From positions 1 to 25,629 of IMG/VR virus record IMGVR_UViG_3300045999_011399: 25,629 nt of DNA; one strand, written 5' to 3'. The notes beneath the pieces are model-generated. The model saw nothing but the letters and a program-made list of their open reading frames with translations. It was not told the DNA's origin and ran no database searches. Source of the stretch: a virus. This document shows, one piece after another, positions 15,295 through 21,261 of this stretch; position 1 is the stretch's first letter, and every line of letters begins with the position of its first letter. Position numbers and translations under genes: made by a program.

Positions 15295-15470
15295 TCCGAC
15301 GGTCGTTCAGAGGCCGGAAAGCCGACCGCGTGCTAACGTCGCGTCGCGCTCGGGTTCCGGGCGCCCGGCGCACAAGCCGGTGTTCGGCGGCCTAGCCCGA
15401 CGGGGCGAAAAGGCGGTGCACCTCCCCGCCCTGGCCATGCCGGCTTCAGGAGGGCCAGCGAGGTAAGGCG
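15295..15470 (+). other. Intergenic leader with GC-rich inverted repeats
   Basis: About 180 nt without a convincing gene. It holds CGGTCG paired with CGACCG just after the DUF1064 stop (about 15300-15330), with an inner GGC/GCC arm. It also has the perfect 12-bp palindrome CCGGGCGCCCGG (15357-15368) and a GGCGG...CCGCC hairpin (about 15411-15430). None is followed by a T run, so they are not intrinsic terminators. Tiny frames starting at GTG are possible but have no support. It may be a structured leader for the replication genes. Confidence 0.35.
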
Positions 15471-15506
15471 ATGCAGACGATCCCACGCCAGGGGGGGGGC
15501 AGATGA
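15471..15506 (+). CDS. Candidate 11-residue leader peptide (MQTIPRQGGGR)
   Basis: An ATG preceded by AGGTAAGG opens a frame of 11 codons that runs through the G9 tract and stops at a TGA overlapping the initiator start as ATGA. Its translation would carry ribosomes through the hairpin that holds the next start codon. No homology is expected at this size. Alternatively it is the true N-terminus of the next gene, shifted out of frame by a one-base miscount or polymorphism in the G tract. Confidence 0.35.
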   Translation: MQTIPRQGGGR

Positions 15507-15516
15507 CCACCCCCCC
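15491..15516 (+). promoter_or_regulatory. G9/C7 hairpin enclosing the initiator start codon
   Basis: Nine G (15491-15499) are followed, after 10 nt, by seven C (15510-15516). Seven G-C pairs can form with a loop of 10 nt that contains the ATG (15503-15505) of the next gene. The G tract also occupies the ribosome-binding position. In the mRNA this could limit initiation unless an upstream ribosome opens it. The long G tract is also prone to slippage and to sequencing error. Confidence 0.45.
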
Positions 15517-16549
15517 TTATCCCCACGACACCCGCGCCAAGGGCTGGCGCTTCGAGCTGGACCATGAACGGGTCCGGCAGTCCGATACCTGGGCGCTGGC
15601 GCCGCGAGAGATCCGGCCGTGGCTGCTCATGCTGTGGATGGTGGCCTGGGAACAGACACCCTGCGGCTCCCTGCCGGCGGATGACCGCCTGATCGCCGCT
15701 CGGCTGGACATGCCCATGGAGCTGTTCGCCCCGCATCGGGACGTGCTGCTGCGCGGCTGGTGGGCCGCCGAGGACGGCCGGCTCTACCACGACACCCTGG
15801 TCGAGCGGGTGCGCGAGATGATGAGCGTTCGAGGCGTCGACCGGGCCAGGGCAGATGCTCGCCGAAACCAGTTCGAGAAGGTCCGCGAGCGCGATGGGCA
15901 CGCCTGCGTCTACTGCGGGAACACGAAATACCTGACCCTGGACCATCTTGTGCCGCTATCTCGCGGCGGGTCGAACGACGAGGAGAACCTCGTCACTGCC
16001 TGCAGGCCTTGCAATTCCAAGAAGCGCGACCGCACCCCAGAGGAAGCCGGGATGCCGCTTCTTGCATCTGCTGCGGGGAGATGGTCCGCATACAGAAAAT
16101 CCGCCGGAGAAACACGGACGAACGCGGACGAACACGGAGAAACACGGACGAACAACACCGGAACCGGAACCGGAACCGGAACCAGTACCGGTACCGACAA
16201 CAAGAACCCTGCGGCCAACAGTGTTGGCGCCGCAAGCCCGAGCCGCGGGGCGCGGCTCGCCCAAGACTGGGTCCTGCCCAAGTCCTGGGGCGAGTGGGCC
16301 GTCGATGAGCTGGGCATGAGTGCCGAGCAGGTGCGCACCGAGGCCGCCAAGTTCCGGGACTACTGGTGCGCCAAGTCCGGCAAGGACGCCACCAAGCTCG
16401 ACTGGCAGGCCACGTGGCGCAACTGGTGCCGCAACGCCAAGCCCGCCACCAAGCCGCCGCCCGCTCCCGTCGACACCATGTCCAAGATGGCCAGGGTCCG
16501 GGACCTGCTGGGCGCATCCTTCATCGAGGTGAACACCCATGGACATTGA
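15503..16549 (+). CDS. Replication initiator-like protein with internal HNH domain
   Basis: The 348-residue product is a mosaic. Residues 10-108 (AKGWRFELDHERVRQSDTWAL, RPWLLMLWMVAWEQTPCGSLPADDRLIAARL) resemble the winged-helix N-terminus of phage replication organisers. Residues 123-180 form an HNH nuclease domain: CVYC (135-138), DH (147-148), NL (162-163) and CRPCN (167-171). Residues 200-235 are a repetitive linker (ETRTN, TGTGTGTST). The C-terminus (250-340, WGEWAVDELG, LDWQATWRNWCRNAK) is like the DNA-binding tail of initiators of this class. It precedes a loader-like gene, as O precedes P in lambda, and its linker DNA has tandem repeats. The HNH DNA seems somewhat lower in GC. Function is inferred. 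Confidence 0.75.
   Translation: MTTPPYPHDTRAKGWRFELDHERVRQSDTWALAPREIRPWLLMLWMVAWEQTPCGSLPADDRLIAARLDMPMELFAPHRDVLLRGWWAAEDGRLYHDTLVERVREMMSVRGVDRARADARRNQFEKVRERDGHACVYCGNTKYLTLDHLVPLSRGGSNDEENLVTACRPCNSKKRDRTPEEAGMPLLASAAGRWSAYRKSAGETRTNADEHGETRTNNTGTGTGTGTSTGTDNKNPAANSVGAASPSRGARLAQDWVLPKSWGEWAVDELGMSAEQVRTEAAKFRDYWCAKSGKDATKLDWQATWRNWCRNAKPATKPPPAPVDTMSKMARVRDLLGASFIEVNTHGH
16106..16153 (+). repeat. Tandem 10-bp repeats inside the initiator gene (candidate iterons)
   Basis: Four head-to-tail 10-mers at 16111-16150 read AACACGGACG, AACGCGGACG, AACACGGAGA and AACACGGACG. At a larger scale the 18-mer GGAGAAACACGGACGAAC occurs twice, 30 bp apart (16106 and 16136). A 10-bp period keeps the sites on one face of the helix. 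In lambda, the origin iterons lie within the initiator gene O, so this is a candidate origin; a slippage-grown linker is the alternative. Confidence 0.55.
16157..16198 (+). repeat. Tandem hexamer tract (ACCGGA)n
   Basis: Four exact ACCGGA units (16157-16180) are followed by three variants (ACCAGT, ACCGGT, ACCGAC). They encode the TGTGTGTGTSTGTD linker. The unit length keeps the reading frame when copies are gained or lost, so the tract may differ in length between related phages. It follows directly after the 10-bp repeats. Confidence 0.7.
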
Positions 16550-17306
16550 CCGCGATCTCGAACCCTTCGGCGCCATGCTCGACGCCGTGTGCGGCCTGCT
16601 CAGCCGCGGCGCCTACACCCCCAACGAGGTCTCGACGGCGATCTTCTTCCGCGCCCTCCAGCCCTGGCCGTTCGAGCAGATCCGGTCGGCGTTCGATGCC
16701 CATGTGCGCGATCCCGAGCGCGGTCGGTTCGTGCCGACCCCTGCCGACATCCTGGCCCAACTGCACGGCCGCACCGCCAACGACGGCCGGCCCGGGCCCG
16801 AGGAGGCGTGGTCGATCGCCATCCGCGGCATGGACGAGTCGGCCACGGTGGTCTGGACCGACGAGATCTGCGCCGCCTGGGCGGTGGCCCGGCCGGTGAT
16901 GCAGCTCGGCGACGAGGTCGGCGCCCGGATGGCGTTCAAGGAGGCCTACACCCGGATCCTGGCCGAGGCGCGCGCCAGCGGCACGCCGATGGCCTGGGTC
17001 ACCTCGCTGGGCCACGACCCCGAGCAGCGGGCCGCTGCGGTGCGCGAGGCCGTGGTGCTGAAGCGCCTGCCGCAGAGTGCCGCCGAGGCCCTGCTGCCGG
17101 CGCCACGCGAGGCCGTGCCGCTCCTGGAGGGGCCGGCCCCGGCCGGCGTGCGGGAGCAGCACCTGGAGCGCCTGCGCGGCCTGCGCGAGCTGCTGCGCCG
17201 GCAGAAGCCCGCGTCGCGCCACGTGCCGGACGGCGCCGCCGCCAGAACCTCGGCGCTCAAGCGCGCCACGGCCGCCCAGGTCGCCGCCTACCAGGGTGAG
17301 GCATGA
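16539..17306 (+). CDS. Probable replication (helicase loader-type) protein
   Basis: The 255-residue product has family-like segments: DRDLEPFGAMLDAVCGLL, FFRALQPWPFEQIRSAFDAHVRDPERGRFVPTPADI, NDGRPGPEEAW, VVWTDEICAAWAVARPV and GDEVGARMAFKEAYTRILAEAR. Similar proteins follow the initiator in phages of GC-rich Gram-negative bacteria. By position it could be a functional counterpart of lambda P, recruiting the host helicase; this is inferred and I do not see an AAA+ motif. It overlaps the initiator by 11 nt and has a GAGGTGA ribosome site. The C-terminal part (residues 180-250) is Ala/Pro/Arg-rich and probably flexible. Confidence 0.7.
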   Translation: MDIDRDLEPFGAMLDAVCGLLSRGAYTPNEVSTAIFFRALQPWPFEQIRSAFDAHVRDPERGRFVPTPADILAQLHGRTANDGRPGPEEAWSIAIRGMDESATVVWTDEICAAWAVARPVMQLGDEVGARMAFKEAYTRILAEARASGTPMAWVTSLGHDPEQRAAAVREAVVLKRLPQSAAEALLPAPREAVPLLEGPAPAGVREQHLERLRGLRELLRRQKPASRHVPDGAAARTSALKRATAAQVAAYQGEA

Positions 17307-17524
17307 ACCCTGGCGAGCGCATGGTCACGCTGGCCGACGGCCGCGAGGTCTCGAACTACAGCCCGGAGTGGCGCGAGGAGTGCCTCGCCCGCGACCTGCT
17401 GCGCCGGCCCCGGGACGAGCGGCTGGCGTTCTACGCGGCGTTCGGCAAGCGCAACGGCGAGGCGGCCGCCAAGGCGCTGCGCGACAGCGTCGTCCGCCTC
17501 TACCGGCTGGGGACGCCCGCATGA
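17303..17524 (+). CDS. Small conserved-looking hypothetical protein
   Basis: The 73-residue product starts in an ATGA overlap with the preceding replication gene and ends in an ATGA overlap with the next gene. Its sequence has VTLADGREVSNYSPEWREECLARDLL, then LAFYAAFGKRNGEAAAKALRDSVVRLYRLG. It is charged and helical, without Cys pairs, signal or membrane segment. The opening with LADGR and S-x-x-W-R-x-E-C-x-A-R recalls a small phage family near replication genes, but I cannot name a function. A second ATG seven codons in (MVTLADGR) is a possible alternative start. Confidence 0.7.
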   Translation: MNPGERMVTLADGREVSNYSPEWREECLARDLLRRPRDERLAFYAAFGKRNGEAAAKALRDSVVRLYRLGTPA

Positions 17525-17727
17525 AATGCCTTCGATGCGGCCGGCCGGTGCTCCGGCCCAAGGCCCTGCTCACGCTGAGCGACGGCAGCACGGTCTGCTG
17601 GGGCCCGAAATGCGCGGTCGTGGCCGGGCTGGCGCAAAGGCCCGAGAAACGCCGCGCGCGCCCTGGCAGCCCCGCCATCGCGGGTCCGCACCAGCTCGAC
17701 TGGGTCAACGCGCTGTGCAGCCTTTGA
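17521..17727 (+). CDS. Small zinc-ribbon-like protein
   Basis: The 68-residue product starts MKCLRCGRPVLRPKALLTLSDG, with CxxC at residues 3-6, and continues VCWGPKCAVVAGL with two more cysteines (about 29 and 34). This gives four ligands for a small zinc site. The rest is basic (RPEKRRARPG) and ends WVNALCSL. The CxxCGRPL...GPKC layout recurs in small phage early proteins that in my memory have no assigned function. It is coupled to the gene before (ATGA) and to the next small gene, whose TTG start overlaps its TGA. Confidence 0.75.
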   Translation: MKCLRCGRPVLRPKALLTLSDGSTVCWGPKCAVVAGLAQRPEKRRARPGSPAIAGPHQLDWVNALCSL

Positions 17728-17876
17728 TCCCGATCATTCCCGCGTGCATGGGCGGCTGGTGCCAAGCGCGGCAGAGCTGCAAGCACTACCTCGTGCCGAC
17801 CAGCCGCGAACAGCCGGCGGAGCGGCTGTGCCCACGAAACCGAGACTTCCCTGTGCCGGTTCTGCCCCCGCCATGA
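17724..17876 (+). CDS. Small Cys-rich protein (CMGGWC type), TTG or ATG start
   Basis: The frame contains ACMGGWCQARQSCKHYLV and PAERLCPRNRD, giving four cysteines spaced as in a compact metal site. The C-x-GGWC-x-x-R-x-x-C-x-H-Y ... PAERLC pattern resembles tiny conserved phage proteins. With the TTG at 17724, which overlaps the previous stop (TTGA), it has 50 residues and begins IPIIPACMGGW. With the ATG at 17748 it has 42 residues and loses the first cysteine, so the TTG start is preferred. It is the last gene of the rightward replication unit. Confidence 0.65.
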   Translation: MIPIIPACMGGWCQARQSCKHYLVPTSREQPAERLCPRNRDFPVPVLPPP

Positions 17877-17894
17877 GGCTTGTGCGGGATGGCG

Positions 17895-17922
17895 TCGGTT
17901 CCGGACATATCGACGTGTCGGG
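17895..17922. other. Inverted repeat between convergent units
   Basis: In the 52-nt gap between the rightward replication unit and leftward operon 2, CCGGACA and TGTCGGG flank an 8-nt centre (TATCGACG) and are complementary with one mismatch. It lies where both transcripts would end. There is no T run on either strand, so it is not a standard intrinsic terminator. A processing site or a weak bidirectional stop is possible. Confidence 0.3.
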
Positions 17923-17928
17923 GGCCTA

Positions 17929-18153
17929 CTACGATTGCCGGACAAGGTCGACGTAGGCGCCGAAGTGCCGGTCGAACACCTGGATGAGGTGCTCGTAGTC
18001 GCCGGACCGCATCTCGGCCAGGATGGCCTCGGCGTCGAGGCCCAGCTCGCGGGCGAAGCGGCTGGCCAGCCCCATGAGGACCCAGGCGTTCCCCTGCGGT
18101 CCTGCGAGGTCGATCTTGGGCTTCTGCCATGGAGAATTGCGCAGGATCGCCAT
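17929..18153 (-). CDS. Small conserved phage protein, last gene of leftward operon 2
   Basis: The 74-residue product begins MAILRNSPWQKPKIDLAGPQGNAWVLMGLASRFARELG and ends GDYEHLIQVFDRHFGAYVDLVRQ. The W-Q-K-PKIDL-GPQGNA...LMG motif is typical of a widespread small phage protein of unknown function, in my recollection found in many Gram-negative phages. It is mostly helical. The start follows the upstream stop by 2 nt and has a GGGGA site. The frame opens 10 codons earlier, but that part overlaps the upstream gene and does not match the family start. Confidence 0.82.
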   Translation of the reverse strand: MAILRNSPWQKPKIDLAGPQGNAWVLMGLASRFARELGLDAEAILAEMRSGDYEHLIQVFDRHFGAYVDLVRQS

Positions 18154-18155
18154 GG

Positions 18156-18569
18156 TCAGTCCCCCAGGCCCGGCACGCGCCATGGATCGAGGTCGTCGTC
18201 GCGCACCGGTGCCCGGGAGAACAGGTCGCGGGCCGGCCGGCGGCGCTGCGTCGCATAGGGCGCGATCGGCTGCAGGCTGGCCATGACGTTCCAGATCCGG
18301 TGATAGGCGCCGTGCAGGCGGTCGTTGCGCACCGAGTTCTTAAAATTCCCGTAGTCGAGCCCGAAGGCCAGCTCGGCCAGGACGTTGGCCACGTCCATGC
18401 GCGGGACCGTAGCGCGGAAGAGGTAGTCGCGGCCCGGCGTGCGCTGGACGGCGTGGCCGGGGAACACGCGCTGCAGGTCGCCCGGCCGGCGGGCGCGCAC
18501 CAGCAGGTGATCGGGCTGTCCCGGGGCGGTCACGATCGAGAAGAAGGCGTCGGAGAGGCAGATCCACAT
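18156..18569 (-). CDS. Conserved phage hypothetical (MWICLxDAF type)
   Basis: The 137-residue product starts MWICLSDAFFSIVTAPGQPDHLLVRARRPGDLQRVFPG and contains TPGRDYLFRATVPR and IDYGNFKNSV-like (LDYGNFKNSVRNDRLHGAYHRIWNVM). This MWICLxxAF...LLVRAR...GD...VFP...DYxFRA...YGNFKxSV pattern is recognisable as a common phage/bacterial hypothetical family without known function. The C-terminal 30 residues are Arg/Pro-rich. It starts 5 nt after the upstream stop and is followed by a 2-nt gap to the next gene, so it is part of leftward operon 2. Confidence 0.78.
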   Translation of the reverse strand: MWICLSDAFFSIVTAPGQPDHLLVRARRPGDLQRVFPGHAVQRTPGRDYLFRATVPRMDVANVLAELAFGLDYGNFKNSVRNDRLHGAYHRIWNVMASLQPIAPYATQRRRPARDLFSRAPVRDDDLDPWRVPGLGD

Positions 18570-18574
18570 GATGC

Positions 18575-18910
18575 TCAGGCCTCAAGGGTCTCGGCGTAGT
18601 CGAGGCAGGCGTCCATCACGGGCGTCCAGCGCGGGCCCTCGGAGTGGTCGGCGATGGCGTCCCAGCCCGAGTTGCCGAGGATGATGACGGCGCAGTGCCG
18701 GCCGCGCTCCTCCGGGTGATCGAACACGATCCGAGACTCGTCGACCGCGAACACGGCCTCCAGGACCTCCTCGTCGGTGCGGGCCGGCACGCGCTCGGCC
18801 GTGTCGTACCAGACAAAGGCGGGCGTGAACCCGGCCTCCCGGGCGGTCTTCAGCAGGAAAAGAACGACTTGGCGCTCCGTGGCTAGGCGGGCGGCGACTT
18901 CGATGCTCAT
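18575..18910 (-). CDS. Hypothetical protein of leftward operon 2
   Basis: The 111-residue product begins MSIEVAARLATERQVVLFLLKTAREAGF and has an AAGGAG site 7-8 nt before the ATG. It is an alpha-beta protein: VVLFLLKTAREAGFTPAFVWYD, a Glu-rich stretch with TDEEVLEAVFAVDESRIVFD, and CAVIILGNSGWDAIADHSEG. The GNSGWDxIxDHS segment looks conserved, but I cannot assign a family. There is no membrane or zinc motif. It is acidic, unlike the basic proteins around it. Confidence 0.7.
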   Translation of the reverse strand: MSIEVAARLATERQVVLFLLKTAREAGFTPAFVWYDTAERVPARTDEEVLEAVFAVDESRIVFDHPEERGRHCAVIILGNSGWDAIADHSEGPRWTPVMDACLDYAETLEA

Positions 18911-18943
18911 GGGGATGGCTCCTTGGTGGGGGTGGGTGATGGA

Positions 18944-19453
18944 TCAGGCGGCCTTCGGCAGGCGCTTCAGGGGCTTGCCGGTCTTGCCGAGCGTGGCTTG
19001 GTAGGCCATGGCTGCGGCGTGCAGCGCCTTGCGCTCCTCGGCGCTCATGGCGCGGCGGTACTTCGTGGCGCCGGCGTAGCCCACGAAGCTGCCGCCGCCT
19101 TCGGTCTCGATGCGCACGCAGGCGAGATCGGGCTGGTTCACGTAGCCGGCTTCTGCGCCGGTCACGCGCAGCACCTTGGCCACGCGCAGCCAGCGGGTGG
19201 GCTCGGTGTAGGAGCCGGCCGCGAAGCCCTCGGAGAGGATCAGGTCACCGGGCTTGAAGTCCTCGGCCGGAATCATGCGCTGCTCGTTGAGCCACGCCTG
19301 GGCGGCCAAGCCGCGCTTGGTGAGAACCTCGCCTCGGCCGGCGCAGCCGTAGCAGCGGCTGCCGTGCATCAGGTTGAAGGAGAACTTCCCGCTGCCGCCG
19401 CAACGGCCGCAGGTGGTGCTTTCGAGGAGGAGTTTCTTGGCGGGCTGGTTCAT
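18944..19453 (-). CDS. DnaJ-type zinc-finger phage protein, first gene of leftward operon 2
   Basis: The 169-residue product has near its N-terminus CGRCGGSGKF (Cys15, Cys18) and CYGCAGRGEV (Cys34, Cys37). These are two CxxCxGxG motifs of the DnaJ central zinc domain, but there is no J domain, so it is not a chaperone of the full type. The rest (KPGDLILSEGFAAGSYTEPTRWLRVAKVLRV, RIETEGGGSFVGYAGATKYRR) is beta-rich. Proteins with this layout occur in phages as hypotheticals. It is the promoter-proximal gene behind the strongest palindrome (19491-19506). The leader is short and the ribosome site weak. Confidence 0.78.
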   Translation of the reverse strand: MNQPAKKLLLESTTCGRCGGSGKFSFNLMHGSRCYGCAGRGEVLTKRGLAAQAWLNEQRMIPAEDFKPGDLILSEGFAAGSYTEPTRWLRVAKVLRVTGAEAGYVNQPDLACVRIETEGGGSFVGYAGATKYRRAMSAEERKALHAAAMAYQATLGKTGKPLKRLPKAA

Positions 19454-19486
19454 CGCGGTGGCTCGGGGTTCGCTGTCGATGTCGGT

Positions 19487-19514
19487 ACTGTATCACCGCC
19501 GTGATATTCCGCAA
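19487..19514 (-). promoter_or_regulatory. Promoter of leftward operon 2 with perfect operator palindrome (site 2)
   Basis: On the minus strand: TTGCGG (-35, 19509-19514), 16 nt, TACAGT (-10, 19487-19492). The 16-mer TATCACGGCGGTGATA (19491-19506) is a perfect palindrome in its 6-bp arms. Read on the plus strand it begins TATCACCGC, the lambda CI/Cro operator half-site. A protein bound here would cover the spacer and the -10. Transcription would start about 27 nt before the ATG at 19453. Confidence 0.6.
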
Positions 19515-19525
19515 GGGGTTTTGCG

Positions 19526-19549
19526 AAAAAAGAGCGCCTGAAGCGCCCT
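19526..19549 (-). terminator. Leftward intrinsic terminator upstream of leftward promoter 2
   Basis: On the minus strand AGGGCGC, a 5-nt loop (TTCAG) and GCGCTCT form a 7-bp stem with one G-T pair, followed by T6 (19526-19531 as A on the plus strand). It would stop leftward transcripts from the region above before they reach promoter 2. On the plus strand there is no T run. Confidence 0.55.
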
Positions 19550-19554
19550 GCGGC

Positions 19555-19584
19555 TTGTGCCCCGCCTGCGCTCGGTGCTATCGT
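19555..19584 (+). promoter_or_regulatory. Possible rightward promoter for the methyltransferase unit
   Basis: TTGTGC (19555-19560) and TATCGT (19579-19584) are 18 nt apart, and TGC before the second makes an extended -10. It lies about 60 nt before the ATG at 19646. The match is modest (3 and 4 of 6), so this is only a candidate. Confidence 0.3.
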
Positions 19585-19645
19585 TCCGGGCATGCTGGCA
19601 GCCGTGCGCGCCGGCCCGCTTCCCCCGCCCCATCACCGCCCCACC

Positions 19646-19912
19646 ATGCCCAACATCCACACCCCCGAGCGCCTCGAAGGCGAGTCCCGCGAGGCCTACG
19701 CCCTGCGCCGACGCGACAGCCGCGCCGCCCTGCGCGCCATGACGCTGGCCGGCATCGGCCGGCAGCGCCAGGAGCCCAGCAGCCGCGAGCAGCTCCGCGA
19801 CTCGCAGCGCCGCAGCGGCCATGGGCCGAAGGGCACCTACGGCCGGGGCCTGCTGGAGCCGGGCCGCCGCGCCCGCGCCCAGGCCATGCAGCAGCGCGCC
19901 GGAGAGCGGTGA
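19646..19912 (+). CDS. Small basic phage protein
   Basis: The 88-residue product begins MPNIHTPERLEGESREAYALRRRDSRAA and continues with SREQLRDSQRRSGHGPKGTYGRGLLEPGRRARAQ. It is strongly basic and Gln/Arg-rich. The IHTPxRLxGES...Y..RR opening and the G-rich R-x-L-R-x-S middle recall short phage hypotheticals near methyltransferase genes. The frame is open upstream to 19592, but the family-like start and sequence begin at 19646. No clear ribosome site is seen. It ends 2 nt before the methyltransferase ATG, so co-translation is likely. Nucleic-acid binding is inferred from charge only. Confidence 0.65.
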   Translation: MPNIHTPERLEGESREAYALRRRDSRAALRAMTLAGIGRQRQEPSSREQLRDSQRRSGHGPKGTYGRGLLEPGRRARAQAMQQRAGER

Positions 19913-19914
19913 CC

Positions 19915-21261
19915 ATGTCGGCAACCTTCGCCATCGAGCTGCGCCCGCTGGACAGCCTGATCCCCTACGCCCGCAACAGCCGGACCCACTCCGACGCCCA
20001 GGTCGGGCAGATCGCCGCCTCGATCGTCGAGTTCGGCTTCACCAACCCGGTGCTGGCGGATGCCACCGGCATCGTCGCCGGGCACGGCCGCGTCCTGGCC
20101 GCGCGCCGGGTCTACGACGCCGGCAAGGCCGTCCGCCTGCCCAACGGCCAGGAGCTGCCCAAGGGCACCGTCCCGGTCATCGACTGCACCGGCTGGAGCG
20201 AGGCCCAGCGCCGGGCCTACGTCATCGCCGACAACCAGCTCGCGCTCAACGCCGGCTGGGACATGGAGCTGCTCAAGGTCGAGATCGCCGACCTGCAGGC
20301 CGAGGGCTTCGAGCTGGGCCTCCTGGGCTTCGACGAGAACTTCCTGGACGGCCTCCTGGCCCCGCCGGAAACCGAGGGCCTCACCGACCCCGACGAGGCC
20401 CCGGGCATCCCCGACGAGCCCGTGGCGGTGCTGGGCGACGTCTGGGTGCTGGGCCACCATCGCCTGATGTGCGGCGACAGCCTGGACCTCGCCGCGGTCG
20501 AGCGCCTGATGGACCGGGTCAAGGCCGACGTCCTGATCACGGACCCGCCCTACAACGTGGCCTACGAGGGCGGGACCAAGGACAAGCTCAAGATCAAGAA
20601 CGACGCCATGAGCGACGCCGACTTCCGGCAGTTCCTGCGCGACGCCTTCGTGGCCGCCGACGCGGTGATGAAGCCCGGGGCGGTGTTCTACATCTGGCAC
20701 GCCGACTCCGAGGGCTACAACTTCCGTGGCGCGTGCCACGAGGCCGGCTGGAAGGTGCGCCAGTGCCTGATCTGGGAGAAGGACAGCCTCGTCCTCGGGC
20801 GCCAGGATTACCAGTGGATCCACGAGCCCTGCCTCTACGGCTGGAAGGACGGCGCCGGCCATCTCTGGGCCGCCGACCGCAAGCAGACGACGATCCTCAA
20901 GTTCGAGCGGCCGAAACGCAACGACGTCCACCCGACCATGAAGCCGGTGGCGCTGATCGAGTACCAGCTCCTGAACAACACCAAGGGCGGCGACGTCGTC
21001 CTCGACCTGTTCGGCGGCTCGGGCACGACGCTGATCGCGGCCGAGAAGAACGGCCGGGTCGCCCGGCTGATGGAGCTCGACCCACGCTACGTCGACGTCA
21101 TCGTCACCCGCTGGCAGCAGTTCACCGGCAAGGTGGCGTTCCTTGAGGCCGACGGTCGGACCTTCGCCGAGGTGCTGGGCGAGCGGCGCCCTGGCAAGGT
21201 GATCGGCAACGCCTCGACCGACGACAAGCTCAAGAAGGCCCCGCGCAAGAAGGCCGCATGA
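19915..21261 (+). CDS. ParB-domain DNA methyltransferase (N6-adenine/N4-cytosine class)
   Basis: The 448-residue product joins two domains. Residues 8-115 are ParB/Srx-like (IPYARNSRTHSDAQVGQIAASIVEFGFTNPVL, AGHGR at 55-59, YVIADNQLALNAGWD). Residues 175-420 are an N4/N6 DNA methyltransferase: CGDS, then the catalytic DPPY (210-213) before the AdoMet-binding DLFGGSG (364-370). This order is that of the beta class. HPTMKPVALIEY lies between them. Such enzymes modify phage DNA and can protect it from host restriction. The GGAGA site lies 9 nt before the ATG; a GTG two codons upstream is an alternative. The much longer open frame upstream is an artefact. The specificity cannot be read from sequence. 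Confidence 0.93.
   Translation: MSATFAIELRPLDSLIPYARNSRTHSDAQVGQIAASIVEFGFTNPVLADATGIVAGHGRVLAARRVYDAGKAVRLPNGQELPKGTVPVIDCTGWSEAQRRAYVIADNQLALNAGWDMELLKVEIADLQAEGFELGLLGFDENFLDGLLAPPETEGLTDPDEAPGIPDEPVAVLGDVWVLGHHRLMCGDSLDLAAVERLMDRVKADVLITDPPYNVAYEGGTKDKLKIKNDAMSDADFRQFLRDAFVAADAVMKPGAVFYIWHADSEGYNFRGACHEAGWKVRQCLIWEKDSLVLGRQDYQWIHEPCLYGWKDGAGHLWAADRKQTTILKFERPKRNDVHPTMKPVALIEYQLLNNTKGGDVVLDLFGGSGTTLIAAEKNGRVARLMELDPRYVDVIVTRWQQFTGKVAFLEADGRTFAEVLGERRPGKVIGNASTDDKLKKAPRKKAA

Noticed and set aside
15340-15470. Short GTG/ATG frames in the intergenic leader
   Set aside because: Fewer than 25 codons, no ribosome site and no coupling, except for the 15471 mini-ORF reported separately.
16106-16198. 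Repeats as a CRISPR array
   Set aside because: Units are 6-10 bp without spacers and lie within a coding frame.
19511-19530. CGCAA...TTGCG hairpin followed by an A run as a rightward terminator
   Set aside because: The run after the stem on the plus strand is A, not T; on the minus strand the T run precedes the stem.
19501-19914. N-terminal extension of the methyltransferase frame
   Set aside because: Arg/Pro-rich shadow of the small basic gene at 19646-19912; the ParB domain and a good ribosome site begin at 19915.
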